From: Typha latifolia
Lineage: Eukaryota > Streptophyta > Magnoliopsida > Poales > Typhaceae
Direction of reading: 5' to 3'
Assembly (NCBI GenBank): GCA_019914945.1
Contig: CM034109.1
Span: 10,284,479 to 10,348,478 of the forward strand
DNA: 64,000 nucleotides
Each line of letters opens with the position of its first letter. The stretch's first letter is position 1. Shown one piece after another: positions 24,174 through 35,370 of this stretch. A program made the translations under genes and the position numbers. The notes under the pieces are model-generated. The model saw only the letters and a program-made list of their open reading frames with translations. It searched no databases and was not told the DNA's origin.

Positions 24174-24735
24174 GACGCCATTAGTCTTAAAGAGTGCACG
24201 TCGAGAGGGTTTCTCATCAGTGGGAAAGCCAGCCATCCGTGCTCGCTTGTTAAGGACAGGAGTAGAGCCTGATACCTTCCTCTATGATTGCTTGCTCAAT
24301 ATGTACTCAAAATGCGGCATCATTTCATATGCACGAAGACTGTTTGACGAAATGCCAGAGATCGGGATGTCATAGGTTGGACGGCAATGATTGCAGGGTA
24401 CGCCACAGAACGATAGCGAGGAGGGTCTGAGGTTGTTCGCTGAGATGGCATAGGGAGGGAATTCGACCAAATGGATTTGCTTTTGCAGCTGGACTTAAAG
24501 CTTGTTCGGTCTGCTTGGACTTGGATCTTGCGAAGCAGGTGCACGGAGAAGCAATAAAGATGTAATTTTTATCGGATTCGTATGATGGGTCTTCTCTGGT
24601 TCAGTGGTTATTCCGAGATGGGTGATAAGAGAGGTGTCATAATGCTTTTCGAGAAGATGATGGAGTCTGAGACAAAGTCTAGCAAGTATAATTTTCCTAT
24701 GATTATCAAGTATTTTGCAGACGTGGGTGTTATTT
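24174..24735 (+). pseudogene. Broken partial copy of the 18.7 kb PPR gene
   Basis: Nearly the same sequence as about 18990-19640 of the intact PPR gene. RARLLRTGVEPDTFLYDCLL is followed by NMYSKCGIISYARRLFDEMP, after which the frame breaks (an extra base at GCCAGAGATCGGG). A deletion of roughly 90 bases, corresponding to about 19414-19504, joins TCTCTGGT directly to TCAGTGGTTATTCC. The similarity stops near 24735, and both the N-terminus and the rest of the gene are absent. It cannot make a PPR protein. Confidence 0.9.
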
Positions 24736-25122
24736 TCATGTTAATTTTGGACGAAAAAAATATATTTAACAATAGGCTAACATTAAAGAAAAGATTATTT
24801 TGAAACATTTGAATAGTTTAGCAGCTCTTAGATTTTTTTAAAGAAAAGGAGTATAAGTAATATTCGGTCATATTTTAAGAGATTGTCCTACTAATTAATC
24901 ACAGAAGTCCTACTCAGACTTGGACTCGGGTTTAAAAAAGAAAACAGAGAGAAGAAGAAGAGAGTGTAGTAATATTCTAAAGCCGGACTTGGACTTGGAC
25001 TCGGCTTAAGTCTAAACTACATTAACCTAATCCTTCTCGGTTACGGATATTTAGTATCGTACATAGTAGCATCGGTATAAATTAAAATTGAGAGAGGCCC
25101 TAGGGCAGCAGGAGATAAAACA
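24736..25122. other. Spacer upstream of the F-box gene
   Basis: AT-rich stretch following the PPR pseudogene. It presumably holds the promoter and leader of the F-box gene. No clear motif was picked out. Confidence 0.4.
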
Positions 25123-26346
25123 ATGGAGTATTCCGGAAGCAGCTATTGCCGTTCATGGTCTGAGCTCCCAGGGGATACCATACAACTGATATCTGAAAAG
25201 ACGGCCGACGTTGCCGACTTCGTTCGGCTCCGTGCGGTCTGCTCGTCATGGCGTTGTGCGGCGCAGCGTCCTTCCAAGATGCCAACACAGCTCCCGTGGT
25301 TGATGCTAAATAATGATAATCCTCGCAGCGAGACCCGCCGTTTCTTGTGCCCTGCAAGCGGCGAAGAATACACCCTGTTCTTGCCCGAGGCCGTTGCATG
25401 CAAAATATCCGGCTCGTCGCACGGATGGTTGGTTCTGTTCCGCCTCCCCACCGGCGCGGTCTCCTTACTAAATCCCTTCACTCGGGTTCAGATCCCTCTG
25501 CCCTCCTTGAGCAGCTTCCCTCGCAAGTTGCATTACGACGCCGCCGACAGCGAGGAGTATGAGGGGGAATCCGAAGACGATGAGGAGGAGTATGAGAGGA
25601 AATCCGAGGAGGAGGGGAATTTCTACACCTGTCGCGTCTCGTTGTCTTCGAGCCCGACGATGTCGTCCGACTGCGTGGTCATGGCCATTAAGGAGAATTC
25701 AAATGTGTTTGCTTACTGTCGTCCCGGTGACGACGCCTGGACTTTCGTCCAAACCACTTTGCACTACAATATCTGGTCAATAACGTATAAGGACGGGCGG
25801 TTCTACGTGATGGATTTTCAAGGGAGTGGCGAGGTCAGGTACGCGGCTCACCCTTTCACGTTAATTGGGGAGATCCAGCGATGCCCATTCGGCTCAATCC
25901 CATCAGTTAGTTTTGGTTTGATAGAGTCCTGCTGCATATTGAGTTCCGATCCAAACAACACGGAGTTGGTAATGGTCGTCCACACTGAGAAATTAGGCAG
26001 ACGTAGTGGCTTTCAGAGTTTTAACGCTTTCTTGCTGGGCCTCCCAGTCCCGGATCCTGCTACAAAACAAACGGGGATGCGATTACGAGGATGGCGCGAG
26101 AATGAAAGCTTATCTGAGCACGCATTGTTCTGGGCCGGAGGGCAATTCTTAACGATGGATGCTAGCCGGTTCGCCGGAATTATCAACGGGAACTGCGTCT
26201 ACTATCCAGTTTATGAAAATGCTCGTTATTACGTCAAACAATTCAAGCCTAATGAGAAAACTTCATGCCGTACCGCGCCGCCGCCGCCCAGAGAAGGAGT
26301 ATATTTCAATCAATTGCCCATGTGGATTGCACCTACGCTATGCTAA
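25123..26346 (+). CDS. F-box protein with DUF295 domain
   Basis: Intronless frame of 407 residues. The N-terminus (about 11-50) is an F-box: WSELPGDTIQLISEKT followed by FVRLRAVCSSWRCAA. Such boxes bind SKP1 and place the protein in SCF ubiquitin ligases. The rest matches plant DUF295 F-box proteins, with CPASGEEYTLFLPEA, a CKISGSSHGWLVLF block and LLNPFTRVQIPLP. Near residues 144-165 there is a very acidic low-complexity insert (EGESEDDEEEYERKSEEEG). A late YKDGRFYVMDFQGSGEV segment is typical of the family. This group is large and fast-evolving in monocots, and individual targets are mostly unknown. A single ATG at 25123 precedes the F-box closely, so the start is secure. Confidence 0.92.
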   Translation: MEYSGSSYCRSWSELPGDTIQLISEKTADVADFVRLRAVCSSWRCAAQRPSKMPTQLPWLMLNNDNPRSETRRFLCPASGEEYTLFLPEAVACKISGSSHGWLVLFRLPTGAVSLLNPFTRVQIPLPSLSSFPRKLHYDAADSEEYEGESEDDEEEYERKSEEEGNFYTCRVSLSSSPTMSSDCVVMAIKENSNVFAYCRPGDDAWTFVQTTLHYNIWSITYKDGRFYVMDFQGSGEVRYAAHPFTLIGEIQRCPFGSIPSVSFGLIESCCILSSDPNNTELVMVVHTEKLGRRSGFQSFNAFLLGLPVPDPATKQTGMRLRGWRENESLSEHALFWAGGQFLTMDASRFAGIINGNCVYYPVYENARYYVKQFKPNEKTSCRTAPPPPREGVYFNQLPMWIAPTLC

Positions 26347-27664
26347 CTTTGTTGATCTTAATAGTTAGTTTGAATTAATAGTATTCTGTTTCTGTAATTA
26401 TGCATACTAGCATACATGTAATTGCACGTAATTAATTTGCTGAAGTGCTGTGCATAGCATGTGGGATCATTATTATTTTCCGTCTCTTTTGTCTACTGCT
26501 TGGCTCCGCAGCTTTTATGCAGTGATAATTTCTTGAGTAACTAACACGGCTTTCCTTATTCTGCCAAAGAAACTACTGGATACGCCAACTTTGCATGCAA
26601 TTTGCTTTACAAGGCAGATCAGTGTCTGTGAGTCCCCTTAATCACAACTCTGCACGGGAAAGGACTTTCTTAATCTTTTTGTCCGTTTGTATGTTTTCTT
26701 ATATGTAGACAAGCTACACGGTGTGCAGTTTTAAGAAGACCTCCAGAAGTAGTTTCAATCTCAGTGACGCATAGCTACAAACACCTCAAATGCACTTAAG
26801 CCTTAATAACCCTCAATACCTCTTCTGCAGAACTATCAGCCTCCTGATTACAAACAACACCTGATATAAGTATAAAAGAAACATTACTTTAATTTACAAC
26901 ATACCACCATCTCTTATAAAACCTCTTCCAAATGTATTGGCAAAGTTGTTCTCCCGTCAATTATCTTATCCTAGTCTGTATTTGTATACCCAGAATAATA
27001 TAAACGAGTTTATCTCCTCCTAAAATCATCCCATTTAGCATTTGTATCAAAGTTGCAATTCTGGGAAAGAAAGTATATACAGATAGTTTCCTCCATAAAA
27101 TCAAACCGTACCATACAAGAGCATATGTTTCAGCAGAGTAACTGCAGATGTTATGAAGCAGGCACCTAAAAGCAACAGAAAGAAAAGAAAAGAAAAGCAA
27201 TAAAAAGAACATCACACACTTCACAAAGAAAGGTCTGTCTGCTAAAATAGATCACCGATTCATTTAATTGCGAATGTATAAGTAGTTTGCCATTTAGAAA
27301 TTTGATCCAAAAATATACAATATGTCGGTTATTTTTCCTCAAAGGTATCTAGAAGCATAGAGACGGTTACTCTAGTCACAGTACATGCCCTAATATACTT
27401 GCAAGGTCTACTCTCGTTGCAAAAAGATGGGTGACTCTACTCACCAGCATCACAGAGTCGTGTTCCCAGTCAGTTGGACAGTAACTATCAAAGATGATCT
27501 GCAAGAAGGTTTGACATACAACAAACATAGAGAAAGCAAGTCAAAGGAACATCCTACTCCTGCATTAAACCATTAACACTAAAATCCATATATGTACCTC
27601 AACTTCGATAAAAGTGACTGTTCCCAGTAAATAACTATCATCAACAGCCATCTATCTTCTTCAG
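26347..27664. other. Intergenic region between convergent F-box and unknown genes
   Basis: Probable 3' untranslated regions of both neighbours plus unassigned DNA. A minus-strand frame at about 26961-27224 has no convincing family match. No RNA gene or complete mobile element was recognised. Confidence 0.45.
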
Positions 27665-30638
27665 TTACTCGGTTTCTGCCATGTCATCATCGGAGGATGG
27701 GTTTTCTACCTCACTGCCGCTGCTCATATCATCAGCTACAGGTGAGAAATAATCTTTGCCTGAGCCTATAGTATCATACTTGACAAATTTAGCCTGAAAC
27801 TCCCCTTCATTTCCACCTTTTCTTTTTCTCCGTCCATTACTCGTCAATTTCATGGAATTAGCAGCAACCATAAAAGCATTATCCATCATTTCCATGTCAT
27901 CATCCTTTGCATCCTTCACAACAGCATCTCCTTGCTTATCGAAGAAGAAAAGATCAGCATCTGTCCTTTTGCTGGCTGAATTGAATATCGTGCCCTCAGA
28001 AGTAACTTTAGACTCATTGTATATCAACCTCTTGAGAAGTTTGGAAAGATTATCTCCGAACAGCCTCATACCCTTATCTTCAAGATCTACGACCCACTCT
28101 GCATACAAAGAGTCGAAAATCAAAACATAAAGATATCTTGGAAAGCATTTGACGAAGATATCAGCAACAGAACAAAAAATAACAATATGAGAAGGTCAGA
28201 TGGGCGCACTAAGAAGAGCTTGAGGTGTGGCAGAATTTGGTCTGTTAGGTTTCCCCAAAGCAACCTGATGAGTGATCCATTTAATCAAACTATTTGGAAT
28301 ACTAGATGTTGAGAATGCATTCAAATATGACATGGCTCTTCCCTGATCTCCTTTATTCCTGCTATGAAAAATGACTTTCAGAACAAAATTTCTAATAATC
28401 CAAAGATCTCAAACAATAATCATATTCCATTTGCCCCTGACCTGGCAACTTGGATTGCTTCATGAGAAACAATCAATCTTGTCATGACAATACAAATTAT
28501 GGAATCATCAGCTTGTTCCACTTCAACTTCAGGATTAATGAATGAGTAATCTACCAAGATAAGAGCATCATAGAGGATGTCCCGAACCACATTTTCATCC
28601 ATTGTACCCTGAGTTAAGCAAACTAAGATTAGTGCATATTATCAATATTCAGCCAATCTCTAGGTAGGAGGAGACTGATAAAATATCTAGATATACTTTT
28701 AACTGTGAAGATACACAATAAGTATGATAAGACAAGAGTCACAAGACACATTAATGGAAAGTTATCTAAAAGATCTTGCACATACTCTAGGCCTGAAACT
28801 AACTTGCAAGACAAATAATTGCACCCTTCAGCACAGGAAGCATTGAAATATCAAGAAAGCTGAGCAGAAGAACAGGATGTTCTTATATTCCAAGTTAAGG
28901 AGGGCTGACTATATATCTCCTAGCTGATGAGGGAGAACACTCCTTGGTAGTTATCATGTGCCCAGCTCAACAAGCTCAGACAAGCTTCTCGTTTTTGTTG
29001 ATTTCAGTAAATATGCAAAGATCTTTTACTTGAATATGGCATACAAACCAATGCAAGTTATGACAAAGAATCATTTCATAACTCAACAACAAAAAGAATC
29101 ATGAGATAATGGAAGCTAATTGATTTAACTCTTTTCTTATGATGGCAAGCATGAGTGCAAAAACACAGCATAATTTCAAAACCAGTTTAACAATGTTTGC
29201 TCAACTAGCAGGACTTTCACTGCTTGCTCAGTAGAATACAGCTTTTACAACAAATCAATGGAGTTCTAGAGATAATCCTCTAGTCACAGAGCTTTCTAAC
29301 ATTGGAAGCACAAAATGGCAGGATATTTATTTCATATATCACAAGTATTAAGCTCCAAAACAACCAAGATGGAATTTCGACTCATTATAACAACTCGAAT
29401 AAGAACATGTTAAATTAAAAGTACTAATATAATATTTATAATATCAACCATGAATAATAATTAGTTCGTATCAAATCCACCTTCTTGATGTATTAAGTGA
29501 TTTATTCAGCTAAGATTGTCAAATCTCTATGATCATATCAAGTTTGTACAGTTGAAAATGAACCCAAAAATATTTTGTTCAGTATCTGGAAATTCAGAGA
29601 TAATTTTTACTTACCAAGAGGGAGGAAACAGGCAGTAACGGATCAAGCAGCAGTCTCAATAAAATCCCTGTTTACCACCATATATTAGTCTGAATCTGAT
29701 CACATATAGAGTTCAAAGTATCTGTATTTTCCTAGTGTGAAGTTATAAGCAAGAAACAAGACTACATCATGTACCCTAGCACTAAATGTTCTTATAAAAT
29801 GTAGAATTGGGCAGGCAACCCACTTACCAAAAAATACACGGTTCTGAAACACGGTTATCGAACTGACTGCCCAAATCCTCAGTTCCTTCTGCAGGTCAGG
29901 CCTCGGAGTCCCATCACCTTGCACCTTCAAACACAACCTAAGCAAAAAAGCCTCGGTGATAACAACACCAGCCAAATATTCAATCCCACATCCATCTTTC
30001 CCCAACCCATCCGTTATCTCCTCATTCACCAGTGGAAAAAGAAGACCGAAACCATTCCCTTTACTCGAATGCAGCACAGTCCAGACACGAACAAGATCCC
30101 TGAATCCCGGAAGCAAGAACCCGTCAGCAGAATCTCTCCCATTGCCTCTCTTGCTACTAGAAATGCTAATGTAGCTCAATACACCTTCGACCAGAGATTC
30201 AATCTGCTTCATTACTTTCTTCGCCTCTTTCCCCGATAGCTTATTTGCCTCGAGAATACAATAATACAGCTCCGAAACAACAGGAGCGAGCAACGCTATA
30301 CACTTTGTACCACCGCAGGAGGCGGAGCAAGCGCTGAGAAGCTGGAGGAGATCCTTGACCGCCATGAGACGACTGATAAGCTCCTTTCTTGAAGCAATCG
30401 ACTCATGGTAGCCTACGGCGGAGTAGAACCAGATGATCTCAAGAGGGGGATCGACACTGGATTGTAGTAGGCGGAAGAAGATGGAATGGAATGCGGAGAA
30501 ATCGCACGAAGCCCTCTGGACCTCGACGAGGAACCGATCAACGGATTCTTTGAGCATGGATTGGAAGCTAGGGCCGCCGAGAGAGCCAAAACCGAGAGAT
30601 TTCGCCATTGAGGGGGATTCGAGGAGCACGGAATCCAT
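27665..30638 (-). CDS. Conserved plant protein of unknown function with acidic C-terminus
   Basis: Five exons join in frame: 30638-29828, 29667-29615, 28608-28442, 28358-28210 and 28098-27665, giving 537 residues. I recognise the block style (…ATPQALLKWVVDLEDKGMR…) as a conserved plant protein but know no function. The first 430 residues are mostly helical-looking and Leu-rich, without membrane segments. The tail carries a basic cluster (NGRRKRKGG), a possible nuclear localisation signal, and ends in a Ser/Asp/Glu-rich acidic stretch (SGSEVENPSSDDDMAETE). Nuclear location is an inference from that tail. All splice junctions are GT-AG and phase-consistent, which makes the model strong even though the role is unknown. 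The start is the first ATG of the frame. Confidence 0.85.
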
Positions 30639-32682
30639 TATGATTTATGGGAAGATCAATCGATGGTCGAGCGCGAAGAGAAGAAGAAGCGGAGGAACCC
30701 TAGAATTCTCGACCGTAGGGATTTCGATTCGAAGGGTTTTGGGGGGAAAGGATTAGGGTTAGGGTTTTTTTTTTTCTTTGCAACGTCTCGACTCTCGAGA
30801 TCGTGGGGTTTATGACTGGGAAACTCGGGTACGTGGCCGGTGAACCGCGTGCACAGTTATTCGTTTGAATATATAGTGCTTTCCCACGGGGGTGAGAAGG
30901 CATCTACGTAGATATAGATGAATTCGGCAACGATTATCTTTTGCTTCCGTAAAGTCGGCGCATCCGGACCGTCGGCAGCGACTTTTCCAATCGGTAATTG
31001 AGAGGAAGCCAGAACGACAAGTTTATATTGATTTGTCTAATGAAATATTGGCTATGAAGGCTTAGTGATATAATTTTGCTAGTTTAGAGGTTATATGTGC
31101 CTATTTTTGATTCTTGAAGGTTTGAAAGTGATACTGAGTAATGTGAATAATAATAAAAGTGAAACATAAAATATTTTTAATAATTTTTTGTAAATATCTA
31201 ACAAGGTTAGGCTCGGATAACACAAGATAAAATTGTCATTTTTCTTTAAATTTGACTAGAGAAAATCTTGATGCTGAAATTTCACCACCATTAATAGATT
31301 TTCTAAGTATATCTCATTATTTGTTTTCTCTTGGAATTCTATAAATAAATATAATTTCTAGCGTCCTACAAAAGGCAACATTATTTTCAAACGGAGTCTC
31401 ATTCTAGGCTTTAAAAATATTAATCTAGAATAGAAAATATTTTATTAATTTGACTTTACAATATAATTTTATTTAATTTTACTTTAATCTAAAAGTACTT
31501 ATTTATTAAGTTTATTTTACATCTATAATTACTTTAATTTATCTATATAATAACTAATTATTAAAAAAACTAACCACCGATCACTTTCGAGATATTTTAA
31601 GCAAAACACAATGATCCAATAAAAAATATTCATATGATAGAGTATCAGTGATAATAAAAACAAAATATATGATAATTTTTATAAATTTGCTGAAAAATCT
31701 AATCAAGCTTAGGTTTTAATAATCCAAAAGGAGATTGCCATTAATATAATCAAGCTTAGGTTGGAATTAAACAACCATTAATATAATTTTTTAAGTCCAC
31801 TGTCTTAGTCTTTTCCCTTTCTTTCTCTGGAATTCCACAAATGAGTACAATATTGAGCGTATCATATCGGACAACGTTATTTTTAAATGCTATCTCATTC
31901 AGGACTTTGTTTCTTGGACTCACTGTAGAATAAACTACCATGGACCCTGATGCTTTGGACGTATTTTTAAAACATTTATTGTTCGGTTGAAATAAAATGG
32001 ACATCTAATGTTTTTGTTTCCACAAATCAAAGGTCGCTTAGCTATCATCCATTGTTGTAAGATAGATAATCAACTGATTTAGAAGCTTAAGTTGTTAGGC
32101 TGGACCAGGTTTAAATTGATGACCCAATCAAATTGATTTTGTTATCACGTTAGATAACTAACTTATAGAAAAATTTGAGTCGTTTTAAAAAATAGAGAAA
32201 AGAACAATGTATAGACAAAGGTGAAGATGATTTGTCATGCCAATGGGATAGTGATCAGATTGTTAAAATGGGATTATGCTATTTAAGTGTTCCTAGAGTT
32301 CAAATCTCAGCGACACTAATTTAATTAGAACATTATTAAATTTTCATTTATTTGAGAAAAAGAAAAAGAAAAGAAATATATACCATTATTATTTGAGAGT
32401 AAGTGACAATCTAGACTCTGGAATTCCCCAACCATTACAATTTCCATACTCTTCTTGTTTCCTTCCGTGGAATTCCACAGCCATCGTAATCTTCGTACTT
32501 GGATGCTCAAATGTCTCTTTCCACCAGTGAAGTAAATAACATGTGGTACATAGAAGAAGAAGAAGAAGAAGAAGAAATATTCTCTACTAATATTGCCTTT
32601 ATGCCTTGACTATTGCGAGAGCCGCTTATATGATCCTATTAATCCCAGGTGTTTGGAAGCTAGAAGAAGTAAAAGAAGTTTA
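30639..32682. other. 5' flank of RLP unit 1, shared with unit 3
   Basis: From about 31034 (GAAATATTGGCTATGAAGGC) this flank aligns with the flank of RLP unit 3 starting near 42168 (GAAATATTGGCTAAGGAGGC), and part of it (about 31400-31720) also with 36540-36870. It contains a (GAA)n run at 32551-32575 shortly before the gene. The promoter and leader of the unknown gene lie at the left end. Confidence 0.6.
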
Positions 32683-35370
32683 ATGGCCAAGGCCACAAGA
32701 TCCTCTATCCAATGTTGTCGTATCGTCCTAATAATGATATGGGTTCTACTGGCCCAATATCAAATCCCCATTTCCTCCATATCTGTGGAGCCCAAAGGAG
32801 GAGGAAGGAATTGCATCCAGATAGAGAGGGATGCACTTCTTTCCTTCAAAGCAAGCATTGAAGATCCCAGTGATGTCCTATCTTCTTGGCAGACTGGCCG
32901 AAACTGCTGTCGGTGGAGGGGCGTCGTGTGCAGCAACAGGACAGGCCATGTTGTGAAGCTCGACCTCCATAACAACTTCACCCACATCAACTATGAGTAC
33001 AACACTGACATGATCAATTATAAGTTTCGGACGTTGGGCGGTGAGATCAGTTCTTCTCTGCTGGCTATAGAGCATCTCAACTACCTCAATCTAAGCTACA
33101 ACGACTTCGGACATAAGCGGATACCAGAATTCATTGGCTTCTTCAAAAACTTGAAGTATCTCGACCTCACTGATGCAGGCTTCGGTGGAAGCATACCTCC
33201 TCAGCTCGGTAATCTCACTAAGCTACTACATCTCGATCTTTCTTTTAACTCCTTGGAGTCGGTTGATTATGTAGATTGGTTACCGCGTCTCTCTTCCTTG
33301 AAGTACCTCGACATGACCGAGGTAAACCTCAGTGCTGCTGTGGATGGGGTGCAGGTCATGAGCATGCTTCCAGCTTCTCTAAGAGTTCTTTATCTATTTG
33401 ATTGCAATCTCAACGCTACGTTTTCTTCTCTGCCTCTTTATTCTTCTAATCTCACATCACTTGTGAGCCTTGATCTTGGGTACAACTACTTCCATAGTAC
33501 TATTCTTGATGGCCTGCTAGAAAATATGACCTCCCTCAAAAAACTTGGGCTCGAAGGCAATGATCTCATTGGGGACATAGCAGAATTGATGAAAAGGTTG
33601 CCGCCCAAGATAGAGGAGTTGGATTTGTCTGCAAATAACTTGACCGGAAGTCTGCCAAGTTGGCTCGAGCACATGACCAGTCTAAGGTATCTTGATCTCA
33701 GTAACAACAGCCTCAGCGGTCACATACCTTCCGGGATTGGAAAGCTCACTAATTTGAGCAGTTTGTATTTGAGTTCCAATCACTTCGTTGGGATTATATC
33801 AGAAGATCATTTTGCAAATCTGACGAGATTAGAATATTTATCCTTGTTCGACAACAGCAACCTGACGATGGTAGTAGACCCAAATTGGATCCCTCCATTC
33901 AAATTGAATTTAGTAGACTTGAGCTCCTGCAATCTGGGACCCCATTTTCCTACGTGGATTCGATCGCAGACTGACATTATCTATTTAATGATGTCTAATA
34001 CAGGAATAGACGATAGGTTGCCAGATTGGTTTTGGAATGTCATTTCTTCGGTTGAATATATTGATCTCTCTCTAAACCAGATTAGCGGAGTATTACCATC
34101 AACTCTGGAGTTCTTGTCAGCAGCATATGAAATAAATCTGAATTCAAATCAGTTCCATGGTGGGGTCCCAAAATTACCGACGAGTCTTTGGTTGTTGGAT
34201 CTTTCAAACAACAGTATTACTGGTACCATCCCATTATCTATGTGCAACCAGGTGCAATCCTTAGGAATTTTGGATCTATCACACAACCGCCTATCAGGAC
34301 AACTTCCTCAATGTTTGACAAGCAGGAAATCTTTTAGAGCTGATCCTGGCAACTTGACACCGATAGGTTCCGAACTCTCAATAGTAAACTTTCGCAACAA
34401 CAGCCTCTCTGGTGAATTCCCTTTGTTCTTTCGAGGTTGTCAGTATCTTAATTTTCTTGATCTTTCTTATAATAACTTCTATGGAAGCTTGCCGATATGG
34501 ATAGGTAAAAGATTACCACAGCTAGCCTTTCTCTTATTAAGGTCTAACATGTTTTCTGGCTATATACCTATTCAGCTTGCAAAATTAGATTATCTCCATG
34601 TTTTGGATCTTGCTCACAATAATCTATTAGGAACCATAGCTCCATCTCTCGTGAACTTCACAGCAATGACTACAGTCTCCTCGTACGGAAGTTATTATCT
34701 CCCTGATTTCATTAGCCTTTTAGTGGTCACAAAAGGACAAGCTCTCAAATACTATACCAATACAATAATGTCTCTCATGTCGAGCCTCGACTTATCAAGC
34801 AACTGTCTAAGTGGAACTATCCCTCAAGAGATAGGAGGCCTTGCTACATTGAAAAATTTGAACTTGTCTGGGAATCGATTGATTGGGTATATTCCAGAGA
34901 CGATGGGTGGTCTACGGTCATTGGAGTCTCTTGACCTATCAAATAATGAGCTTTATGGTGAAATTCCTCCAACTCTACCAGCTTTAACTTTTTTGAGCTA
35001 TTTGAACTTGTCCTATAATAACCTCTCAGGAAGAATACCTTCTGGGCAGCAACTACAAACATTTGACGATCCGTCAGTCTACGAAGGCAACAATGATCTT
35101 TGTGGACCTCCTATTTCCAAGAATTGTTCGGGAGATGGGACGACTCTAAATGATCCTCTAGAACAGGAAGATGGAAACGATATGTCATCTTTTTATCTCA
35201 GCATGGGTCTAGGATTTGCAGTGGGGCTTTGGGTGGTCATTGGTCCATTACTGTTCAAGAGGACATGGAGCGCAGCTTATTTTCTCTTCATTGACAACAT
35301 CTGTGATAAGATCTATGTGTTTATGGTTCTTAATTGGGCTAGGCTCATTGCCAACATCAAGAAGAAATAA
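32683..35370 (+). CDS. LRR receptor-like protein 1 (RLP, EIX2-like), array unit 1
   Basis: Intronless, 895 residues from MAKATRSSIQCC; the open frame extends 30 codons upstream (from 32593), but this ATG directly precedes a hydrophobic signal peptide and is matched in unit 3. Domains in order: signal peptide (1 to about 33), LRR N-terminal cap (CIQIERDALLSFKASI to CCRWRGVVC), about 26 extracellular LRRs broken by an island, an acidic juxtamembrane segment, one membrane helix (about 836-858) with a GxxxG motif (GFAVG), and a short basic tail with no kinase. Such RLPs sense microbial or cell-wall signals and signal through SOBIR1-type kinases; the ligand is unknown. Compared with unit 3 it lacks exactly one 24-residue repeat near codon 297. 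Confidence 0.93.
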   Translation: MAKATRSSIQCCRIVLIMIWVLLAQYQIPISSISVEPKGGGRNCIQIERDALLSFKASIEDPSDVLSSWQTGRNCCRWRGVVCSNRTGHVVKLDLHNNFTHINYEYNTDMINYKFRTLGGEISSSLLAIEHLNYLNLSYNDFGHKRIPEFIGFFKNLKYLDLTDAGFGGSIPPQLGNLTKLLHLDLSFNSLESVDYVDWLPRLSSLKYLDMTEVNLSAAVDGVQVMSMLPASLRVLYLFDCNLNATFSSLPLYSSNLTSLVSLDLGYNYFHSTILDGLLENMTSLKKLGLEGNDLIGDIAELMKRLPPKIEELDLSANNLTGSLPSWLEHMTSLRYLDLSNNSLSGHIPSGIGKLTNLSSLYLSSNHFVGIISEDHFANLTRLEYLSLFDNSNLTMVVDPNWIPPFKLNLVDLSSCNLGPHFPTWIRSQTDIIYLMMSNTGIDDRLPDWFWNVISSVEYIDLSLNQISGVLPSTLEFLSAAYEINLNSNQFHGGVPKLPTSLWLLDLSNNSITGTIPLSMCNQVQSLGILDLSHNRLSGQLPQCLTSRKSFRADPGNLTPIGSELSIVNFRNNSLSGEFPLFFRGCQYLNFLDLSYNNFYGSLPIWIGKRLPQLAFLLLRSNMFSGYIPIQLAKLDYLHVLDLAHNNLLGTIAPSLVNFTAMTTVSSYGSYYLPDFISLLVVTKGQALKYYTNTIMSLMSSLDLSSNCLSGTIPQEIGGLATLKNLNLSGNRLIGYIPETMGGLRSLESLDLSNNELYGEIPPTLPALTFLSYLNLSYNNLSGRIPSGQQLQTFDDPSVYEGNNDLCGPPISKNCSGDGTTLNDPLEQEDGNDMSSFYLSMGLGFAVGLWVVIGPLLFKRTWSAAYFLFIDNICDKIYVFMVLNWARLIANIKKK

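Noticed and set aside
26961..27224. Minus-strand frame of 87 codons with Cys and Trp residues, considered as a LINE zinc-finger remnant
   Set aside because: Spacing of the residues does not fit the zf-RVT pattern and no neighbouring transposon sequence supports it.
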